Source: Pilatotrama ljubarskyi (Eukaryota; Basidiomycota; Agaricomycetes; Polyporales; Polyporaceae). Taken from it: 45,805 bases of DNA. Positions 38,253 to 45,805 of the stretch are shown here, piece after piece. The notes below the pieces were generated by a model that saw only the letters and a program-made list of their open reading frames with translations, had not been told where the DNA came from and made no database searches. The stretch spans positions 13,749 to 59,553 of the forward strand of contig MU277750.1 in assembly GCA_022385805.1 (NCBI GenBank), written 5' to 3'. Numbering within the stretch: the first letter of the stretch is position 1; the number at the start of each line of letters is the position of its first letter. The translations under genes and the position numbers were made by a program.

Positions 38253-39110
38253 TTACTGAGGCTGCCAGTTCATGAAGGCCGGCTGCAAGGTCTGGTACAC
38301 CCCTTTCTGCTGCAAGCACGTGTAGATGTTCGAGATGTTGTTTCCGCAGACGATCCAGAACGTGGAGTCGGTGACCCCGGACGTGTACCATGCCTGCTTC
38401 TCGCCGTTCCAGTAGCTCCCGATCTCCATCGTCGAGCAGTCGGCCTGAGAGTCCGGCACGTCGTCCCACCGATACACACCCTTGGGCCCCGCGTACAGCA
38501 CGAGCGCTCAGGTGTTCCTGTGCGTCAGCCCGAAGTACGCGTCGGAGCCGGCGACTTGGATGTGCGAACTTGATAACACGCAGACGTTTTGGAATGTGAG
38601 GCAGGGCGCGCCGTTCCTGACGAACCCTCGGCGCCGAAGCAAGCGGCGGCGGGGGCGTTGGGCGGGGACTCAGAGTTGATCGCCAGGTTCTTGCTCGGAT
38701 CCGTGTTCGGAGACATTGGCGTCTGCGGGTCGATGACATCGTCGGAACTCTGGATGGTGCAGGCGATGGAGGAGCTAGCACAGGTCGCGTACAGAGATGC
38801 AGCAGTCAGTGAATAGGGCAAATGAGTACTGATAGGAGTATGACTTTCACGTACGTGATGGACCACATTGCTGAGTCAGACGGGCAGGATGTCCAGCCCC
38901 GCGAGAAGATAAGCGACACAGGTTCTTGCGTCGGCTAAACCGCCGACTCTGATACTGCGATTGCGGCCGCTGCGACGGCGTCGGTGTCAGCATTCGACTA
39001 GAGGGAGTAGCACGTAGTCAGACTCGAAGTCGCGGTGGACGTAGTATCGTTGGTGTCAGCCTTGTCACTCGCAGCAGACGTAGAGTGCTTTGCGGTGAGG
39101 GGAGCCCGGG
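38253..39110 (-). pseudogene. relic of a Ser/Thr-rich secreted-type protein gene
   Basis: The last 82 codons (38501-38253, ending ...FMNWQPQ and TGA) read like a real C-terminal domain with Trp, Tyr and Cys. Upstream, the coding-like frame continues (LTFQNVCVLSSSHIQVAGSD) but is broken by an in-frame TGA at about 38510-38512 and then by a frame change near 38600-38620. Further upstream lies a Thr/Ser/Ala-rich stretch (STSAASDKADTNDTTSTATS, about 39090-39020) with two more in-frame stops (about 39000 and 38935). A possible intron remnant with GTACGT and CTAG borders sits at about 38855-38778. I do not recognise the family. Undetected introns could explain some of the breaks, so pseudogene status is probable, not proven. 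Confidence 0.45.
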
Positions 39111-39718
39111 ACAAGTACACTGTCTGGATCCCATCCCGAATCCGAGTCCGAGTCCAAACAAGGAGCGCAGTTGTACACCTTCGTCGGGAACCTGGACACG
39201 AATATTGCCGTCTGCATGGGAAGTAATCTGTATCGACGGGGTATGGCAGCTACGGGATCCAGTTCTCGGTGACTTACGGCATAGGTCCTGCGATGCCCCT
39301 TCGCCGTCCCGGGGAGGCGGCACGAAGTGGGTACTCCAGGACGACCACATATAAGCATGTACTGCAAGTAGAGATGCTGATAGGTCAGCGACGCATAGCA
39401 GAGGTGGTGCGTGCGGGAAGTTAGTAAAATGCATTACTCGGGTCATGCGAGCAGACAAGACATGAAAAGGCAGGGATGATGGTGAAGGTCACCAGGATAG
39501 GAAGATGCCTCAGCCAACGCATATGCACTGACTCTGACGCAGAGCGATAGCACACGCACAGGAAAGCGCATCGGGAAGCGTCAGAACGCTCTATGAAGCA
39601 AGGTCTACAGGCAGAGTAGATACGTGAGTAATGTACATGTAAGGGTCCTTCTCACTCAGCTGATGGAGATTACGACCTCTAACCCTCCTCTTTCTCACTA
39701 AGGAGGGTGAACAGGCGT
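39111..39718. other. spacer between the relic gene and GPN1
   Basis: It may contain 5' remnants of the relic gene (coding-like minus-strand frames with a short repeated Asp-Ser run near 39145) and the GPN1 3' untranslated region. Nothing else is supported. Confidence 0.5.
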
Positions 39719-41294
39719 TCAGCCAGGTCGGGGCCAAGCCATGCCTTCGTCATTTCGCGGACGCATCCGCGTGACGTCGATGTACTGTCCTGGCCACGCA
39801 TCCTCACCTATCACCAGAGAGTCAGTGCTAGCTCATAGGACGTTCGGAGATATGTCCGATACGCACTGCGGTCGATGATGTTCACGTCGAGGTCGTCATC
39901 ATCTTTGTCCTCGGCTTCTTCTGATGGGTCCCACCGGTCCGATGCAGCAGCAGTGGGATTTTTTTCGCGGTCCAGAGAAAGGTCTTTCATGAAGCGATTG
40001 AGCGAGTCCTCTTTCACCGCCTTGAGAGACTTCTCCCTCGCTTCCCGTGCACGCTGGAGCTCTGGAAGGTATTCCCTGGCAAGAAAGCGAGGTAAGGACT
40101 GCAGTGAAGGGCACACATCAAGCGCGTACCTCTCGTATTCACCGCGCGATGCGTCAACGGCGTCGAAGAATTCCTTTACGCCATCACCGGTGACACTCGA
40201 CACCCCGACTGCCTGTAGAGTTCACCGTCTGTTATCAACAGCCGCTGGCTATGAGTGTCGCTCGTGTACTCACGGTCAGATGCTTGTAGAACTCGTCCAG
40301 CACGAGACTCATGCTGTTCATGAGGCTGTTCATATATGTCGGCTCACCCTCGTCGTCCGTCGTACCCTTGTGGGTCGCGAGCGCGGCCTGGAACGCTTCG
40401 AAATCTTGCATCCACTCAATGGCAAAGTCGTGTGGCTGCACGTCGGTCTTATTGAAGACGAGGATGAAGGGTAGCTTGGTCTTGTAAAGGATACTAGAGT
40501 GAGCAACGTACGATCAGCTTCGTCCCTTGAGCTGACAAAGCAGAAAGTATGGGAAAGGCCGTGGTGGCCTGACAGCATGTCAAGAAGCGATGCGAGACAT
40601 TGAACGTCCAAACCAAGCACTGCGCGATGAGACACAGAGAGACGAGCGGCTTATACCCACCTGCAGGCATAGAGCATGTTGGACATGAACGTTGCTGGTG
40701 CCGTTGTCCTGGGAGTGTCGATGATATATGCAACCACCGTGGGTAGGGAGGATGCGACGGCGTCCGTTATGATGGCACCGGAAGCAGACCAGGTAAATAT
40801 TTCGATCTGCCCGGGGGTATCTAGGATGATGTAGCTGTAATTTGTCAATCTGCAGAGGATGCAAAGGAAAAGGATAGGAGTCATACTCCACAGTGTCTGC
40901 GCGCTTCTCGACGATGTCGAGTACTTGATCAAACTTCGTTGTGAACAAGTTGAGAGCGGTCAAGATACCGCCGTTGGGTCCAAGGTTATACCTACGGTGT
41001 CCTCCGGTTAGTAGTGGGCATGAACAATAGGATCGAAAGAGACACACACTCCTTCATGACTTTGTGGTAGTCAACGGTATCTCGTATATCAATGTTGGCT
41101 TCGAAAGGGGTGCTAGCAACCGCTGGATCGAGGTTAAGAACGTATGGGGGCGAGGGCGGTTCCTTTGAATGCAGATACGAGTTGATCTGCTGAACGAAGG
41201 TAGATTTTCCCGCTCCCGCCATACCAATCGTAATGATAACGATCGGCTTTTTCTTGTCTGAGGACAAAGTGGACGACTCGGCCGCTGACGACAT
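39719..41294 (-). CDS. GPN1: GPN-loop GTPase 1 (GPN1/Npa3)
   Basis: Seven minus-strand exons: 41294-41050, 40991-40887, 40834-40661, 40493-40274, 40212-40130, 40075-39867, 39807-39719 (374 aa). GPN1 is an essential cytoplasmic GTPase that helps assemble RNA polymerase II and bring it into the nucleus. Visible motifs: P-loop GMAGAGKST, the family-defining Gly-Pro-Asn insertion in YNLGPNGG, switch DTPGQIE, NKTD for guanine recognition, and the acidic C-terminal tail with [12 protein letters not shown]. Intron 5 (40129-40076, 54 nt) is a multiple of three and stop-free; splicing it gives YEREYLPEL, which matches the family better than retention. It is divergent from the FHA gene, with 226 bases between start codons. 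Confidence 0.94.
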
Positions 41295-41520
41295 ATCTGC
41301 AGTATGCTCTCTGCGTGAGCAGTGGAGAAGGAAAGAGATGCAGCTGTGGCTGAAGTTGGCGAAACTTGCAAGCGAAAAGGGAAGCAGTCACGCGTGACTC
41401 AGCCGCATAGGGGCACAGGGTCACAACGAGTCACGTACTTAGCTGCGCCGCCCGACGGCTTCCGGCCCTTGACCTCGTTCCACGATAATCATCTCGACAC
41501 TGACGAGGACGACAACAGCG
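41295..41520. promoter_or_regulatory. short bidirectional promoter between GPN1 and the FHA gene
   Basis: Only 226 bases separate the two start codons, so both genes must share this region for at least part of their promoters. It contains a perfect 14-bp palindrome AGTCACGCGTGACT (41386-41399) with an ACGCGT core, and a further GTCACG at 41431-41436. Shared regulation is an inference. Confidence 0.6.
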
Positions 41521-43742
41521 ATGGACTCGCCAGGCTCAGCAGAGAGGTCGAATATGTCAGGTATGCATGTCTGCTGTGACTGCGACGCCCGACGTGGGCG
41601 AAAAGTACTCATCCCGGTCCAAGGCATTGTCCTGCACGTCAAGGAGTACGCAGGGCATCCTCCTGAAGTCTTGTCGTTCAGGAAGTCCGCATCGCGCACG
41701 ATTTCTGTCGGGCGCAAGCCAAGCCAAGGAGGTATACAAGACGATCCCGAGCGAGCTCTGTTTCGATGCCCAGTAGTGAGTCGTAAGCATGCGAAGATCA
41801 CCTTCACGGAATACGGGAACGTATGCCACGGTCCTCTCTGCGTGGATGGACCGCATACTGAACTTCCTTCACTCGAAGGTGTATATCATTGACCTCCACT
41901 CACATCATGGAACATACATCTTGAGGCCTGGCGAGCTCGTAGCTACCGCGCTGAAGCCAGAGGTCCCTACCGTGCTAGCCGATGGCGATCTCATCACCTT
42001 CGGGAAGAGCGTCGGGCGGGAAAGCTATCTTGTGCGCCCCGTCGTCGTACGTGTGCAGCTGATCTTCGGCAAGGACGTCTCACCTAGAGCACCCTCACCC
42101 TTGCCGATATCGCTCACCAACGACTCCTCTCCTGACAAGGCGTCCGCGAGGTCCACCTCCGGTCGCTACGGCGTTTATCCCCCTTCTCCTGAGTCTTCTC
42201 CTTCGACCTCGGATGGTGATTCTGACATACAAGAGATCTCACCCCCGTCGCCGTCGTCCAATCGTTTGCCCTCCTTCGATCGCCTCTTCTCGAGATCGGA
42301 TAGCGCGTCCGTACAGAGTGGGAGACTGCGTCTCCTTCAAAGCATCCTACCTCCGATTCATATCATGTCGGAGAGTCCGCCTCCCGAGGTCGACGAGTCG
42401 TTCTTCGACGACGTCCAAGTGGTGCCTCCGCCAATAGTCGAGGCGGAAGACATGGACCTGTCTTCTAGTCGGTCCGCGTCTCCGGCGGAGAACCACGATG
42501 CCGAGGTGACATTTGCCAAACTTCCCGAGGAGCCGCCTATCGTCGGGGCCTGGCCAGGCTCTCCCTTCGACGCCTCGGAGTCATCTGAGGACACTCCTGT
42601 CCGCACGCCTGAACCCAGAGAGAGCGCCGGGGAGATCCACCCCTACCCCGAAGTCATCGAAATCTCCGACGATGAATACGGCACTCATCACCCTCCTGTA
42701 ATCGACGGCCTTACTGATGCGATCGTGGAGGAGGCAATCGAGGTCGAAAATGTCAGCGCAGGAGCAGACATGCCAGAGTTTGTCGTTATGCAGGACGGGT
42801 TCTTGAGACAAGTCGAGTCTATAGCCGAGGCCTCTGCAAGGGTGCACGAGCTCGCACAACCCGAGGTGATAGAGCCTGACCGCTCTGAACGTGTCGAGGC
42901 GGCTGCGGCTCAGACGGCCGAGATTCTGGTCAGTACTTTCGTACCGTCAAGATGGCACTTCTGTCGAGTTTTCCCTGCCAAGGGTTGCTGAACGTACCTC
43001 GTAGAACGAGCTCCACGCCATTCGGAGCACTCATGAAGACGATGAAGCCGCGTTCTCGGCACACGTCCAGCAGACCAAGGAACGGCTCAACAGACTCGAC
43101 GATCAGATGGTCGACACGCACGCACGCCTCTCCGTGCGTGACGACCAGCTACAGAGCATCCAGACGCGTCTTCAGGGCCTCGGCGCGCTTGTGACAGGTT
43201 TGCAGGAACGTAATACGGATGCAGAACGCGACGCTGCGCGGGTCGAAGAGCTGATGCACGAGGTCAGCGCCGCGAAGGACCTGTTGAGAGGTCAGTACAC
43301 AGGCTTACCGTCAGACGCTCAACCTTGCTCATTATATGCCCTCGATCTCTTCCTCCGTTCAGAAACGTGTGATTTGCAGCGCGTAGTCCGGACACAGATG
43401 GAAGAAGAGCTCAACGCCATCAAGGCCCTCCGAGCTGAAGCTGCTGCTGTCGTCGCAGAGGCCAAACTCGCTGCTCCCGCGCCCGTGAGTCAGCTCCCAA
43501 TAAGCTGGGCGAGGCTTGCTGATGAGCGTATGGAGGTTCCGAAGATGCTGAAGCGTAAGAGGGACGACCTCAATGAAGACGGAGACAACGCTGCGGTGCC
43601 TGAACGCACTCATCCTCGCCCACTTGCCCCGCTGCCGTCCAAGCGTCGCCGTACGATGCACGTTGTTTCCCAGGTCGTGCAAACCGCTACAGTGGCTGGT
43701 ATGGGCGCGGTCGCTGCCTGGGCAGCTCTGGCATTCTCCTAA
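41521..43742 (+). CDS. FHA-coiled-coil-tail-anchor protein, Far9/Vps64/SLMAP-like STRIPAK subunit
   Basis: Exons 41521-41560, 41606-41820, 41879-42928, 43005-43290 and 43387-43742 (648 aa). An FHA phosphothreonine-binding domain lies near residues 20-115, with SVGRK, SRKHAKI and the closing DLHSHHGTY. It is followed by a long Ser/Pro/Glu-rich acidic region, a predicted coiled coil (about 440-560) and a hydrophobic C-terminus (VAGMGAVAAWAALAF) fitting a tail anchor. This order is that of SLMAP, Vps64/Far9 and PRO45, which tether the STRIPAK phosphatase complex to ER or nuclear membranes. The match rests on architecture, so another FHA family is possible. Introns 1 (41561-41605, 45 nt) and 4 (43291-43386, 96 nt) are in frame and stop-free and could be retained. 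Confidence 0.75.
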
Positions 43743-45286
43743 ACGAGTCTACGTGCTACGGTCAGTACTGTTCGAAGCATTTGTCATCGTCCTCAGCTTA
43801 CACAATGTGGACATCCGGGATTAGGGGAGTTCCTGCTCGTCACAGGGCCTCGCGTGCTAGAGACGCAAGAACAGTATGATTGCTTCAGCAGCGGACACCA
43901 GTAGGATAGCTGTATGTAACACTATGGCATTCGCATTCAAGCCGTATGGTAGTGAGGAGGTTTCGCATGTATTCTATGTACCGCGGGTGCTGTATGTCAT
44001 ATATTGTTTGGTACCGGCTCTCGAACGCTTTGTCTCCTGACTCTATCACTCTCATCGTGTGTCTGGATCATATAACCATGGGACGCACAGACCGTCCTCG
44101 CCGAGATAGCTCAGGTTGCAGAAGAGCAGACTGGAATTCTGTAGATCCCGTGCTCATTCCACGCTCCTGGCATTGCCCTATCCCCGAATCGTGAACGTTT
44201 GAACGGTGAGACAGGTTGTGTCATGACCGACTCTCCCGCGAGACATACCATCCTTATGCCCAGCTGAATCACAAAAAGCCACTCCTCAGAGCCCGTGCCT
44301 GCTGTCAATTCCCTTGCGATAACGTAGATCTGGGTAAGGTCGTGCTTTGAGGTCGTGGAGTCGTACGGTAGCACAGGGAGGACGTGCTCCCGGAGATACA
44401 TCACGGCCCTTACTGTGCCAAGGCGTACTGTACCAGTGTGGATCCCTCTCGTGGGTCCTCCGAGTCATTTTCTACCTCCCCTACTACGCTGAACATGCGG
44501 GAGACAATCTCAGCGTGCTGACTCTGTGAACGGCGACATCTCTGCCATCTTCAGTGATGCCACGGAGGAACCTCAACAAGCTAGATAGATATATTCATGG
44601 ATTATAGTGGCAGCGAGGCCGATCTCGGCCGAAGGTGCCACTCTGTAACTACCGCGACGGGGAGACTATCGTAAGGGAGCGTGCTGATAAGCTTGGAAAT
44701 GCTTACCGGGAATTCCCCGGAGCCGGACGGGGTGGCTGTGCTCAAGCCCTAGGGTGGACGGCGCTTCCGGCCCGTGGGCCAAGGCTAGTAACTCAGACTG
44801 AGTGTTCAACTTCGTCCCACATCCTGCTTCCAACGAAGTGCAATGTTATATCTGTGCGGCTTTATATGGCACTTTCTAAGCTTATAGAGAGGCTCTTTAG
44901 GAAACCAAGAGCCGGACAACCCATGACCTAGTACTGAGGCCGCAGCCGCCAGGCGCCTGCCAGGGCTTCGGACATTGCCGACGAGCACCCCGAGACCCAA
45001 TCAGGCAGGTTCCCCTTTGAACTTAGCCACCACCAACAGCGCGACTCTTTGTTCTTGCCTCTCGCACGCATTGTTTCATGCTTTGGTAAGGCATCGATAG
45101 ATCAGACGACGCGTAACGCTGAACGTGTACGGCAGTAATAGCGCCACCTAGCCTCACTTTTCAACCACAACCACAACGACAATCGCGGCCGCACCCTCCG
45201 CACGCTTTGCTCGCCCTCCTCCTCTCCCATATATACTCGCCCCCAACAAGTTCGTTCCGGTATGTACCTCTGCCATATCATTCAAA
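43743..45286. other. spacer with the promoter of the last gene
   Basis: About 1.5 kb with short unsupported frames. The last 150 bases are rich in C, A and CT, with a TATATA box at 45230-45235, and read like a core promoter and leader. Confidence 0.55.
45230..45235 (+). promoter_or_regulatory. TATA box candidate of the partial gene at the right edge
   Basis: TATATA lies 52 bases before the ATG at 45287, within a CT-rich, otherwise GC-rich region. Confidence 0.4.
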
Positions 45287-45805
45287 ATGACTTTTGCTGA
45301 GATCCAAAGTACGCCCGTTGCACAGAGATACTCTGGTACACACGATCACAGCGGATACGGACCCGGATCTCTCGCTGGAAATCACCAAACACTCGCTCAG
45401 TATCGCCTCGCCTCTGCTGAAGACATGGCGCACAAAGCTGTCAGAATGGAAGCGGCCGCCTTCGCCGACCGTTTCTTCCCCGTCCCATCGGACGCAACTC
45501 GGCCCGAATGGGCCTCCAACATCTTCAACAAACTCGCTCCCGGCGGCGATTTGAAGGAGATCGATATTGTGGAGGAATTTGTACGTGAGGCTTCAGTTGT
45601 CCGTTGTTCGCTGAATGACGCCGCTCCAGATGAAGGTCGTCAACACGGAAAAGCTAGCGCCTGGCTTGAAGATGGCAGCATCAACGGACAGGCCGGACAT
45701 GCAAGAGCTCGACGAGTTCCGGCAGAAGGTCGACGCCGCATTTTTCAAGACGGCTGCAGTGCCCTCCGATGGTCGTCCACACTGGGTCGACCAGCTCGTC
45801 TCCGT
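45287..45805 (+). CDS. 5' part of a putative FunK1-like (fungal-type kinase) gene, cut by the window end
   Basis: Exon 1 is 45287-45580 (98 codons); an intron with GTACGT...CTCCAG runs 45581-45629; exon 2 starts at 45630 with ATGAAGGTC and stays open to the window end. The N-terminal region is soluble with no signal peptide. The stretch ending GRPHWVDQLVSV resembles the region just before the kinase domain in agaricomycete FunK1 proteins, where a short Asp-Gly-Arg-Pro motif precedes a WxDQ motif. The kinase domain itself is outside the window, so the assignment is tentative. The start is supported by the TATATA box 52 bases upstream. Confidence 0.5.
   Translation, partial: MTFAEIQSTPVAQRYSGTHDHSGYGPGSLAGNHQTLAQYRLASAEDMAHKAVRMEAAAFADRFFPVPSDATRPEWASNIFNKLAPGGDLKEIDIVEEFVREASVVRCSLNDAAPDEGRQHGKASAWLEDGSINGQAGHARARRVPAEGRRRIFQDGCSALRWSSTLGRPARLR

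Overview
The window looks like nuclear DNA of a filamentous basidiomycete, probably a wood-decaying agaricomycete. Genes are broken by many short introns (about 45-90 nt, GT...AG, often with a CTGAC/CTAAC-like branch site). Several carry fungal signatures: KRE6/SKN1 glucan-synthesis proteins, a WSC-domain copper radical oxidase, and the apparent start of a FunK1-type kinase gene. I found no bacterial operons, CRISPR arrays or insertion sequences. All gene models were built by eye from reading frame, splice sites and family motifs; every complete coding model sums to a multiple of three with no internal stop.

Left half (1-24.2 kb): two pairs of cell-wall glycan genes. Two paralogous membrane GT2 glycosyltransferases lie tail to tail (1819-5379 plus, 7918-11505 minus) and share the same 15-exon structure. 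Next come two KRE6/SKN1-type GH16 genes in tandem on the plus strand (15803-17874 and 22406-24245). The first of these has Gln where the GH16 acid/base Glu should be. The spacers between these genes (2.5-4.5 kb) hold no gene I can support.

Middle (24.2-34 kb): a promoter-like or LTR-like stretch without a gene, an intron-containing tRNA-Gly on the minus strand, another gene-poor span, and then a 25-exon gene for a secreted copper radical oxidase with four N-terminal WSC domains (29503-33933).

Right third (34.9-45.8 kb): conserved housekeeping genes. These are CDK1 (minus), the relic of a secreted-type gene (minus), GPN1 GTPase (minus), a divergently transcribed FHA/coiled-coil/tail-anchor protein resembling the STRIPAK subunit Far9/Vps64/SLMAP (plus), and the 5' part of a putative FunK1-like gene cut by the window end.

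Likely themes: the left half concerns synthesis and remodelling of wall or extracellular glucans at membranes. The copper radical oxidase would make extracellular hydrogen peroxide from aldehydes, possibly while bound to the wall through its WSC domains. The right third is cell-cycle and basic machinery. The most unusual features are the paired glycan genes, the GH16 paralogue with the altered catalytic residue, micro-exons of 4 and 6 nt that encode key residues, a repeated 131-nt exon in the WSC array, and a cell-cycle-type motif cluster inside a CDK1 intron.
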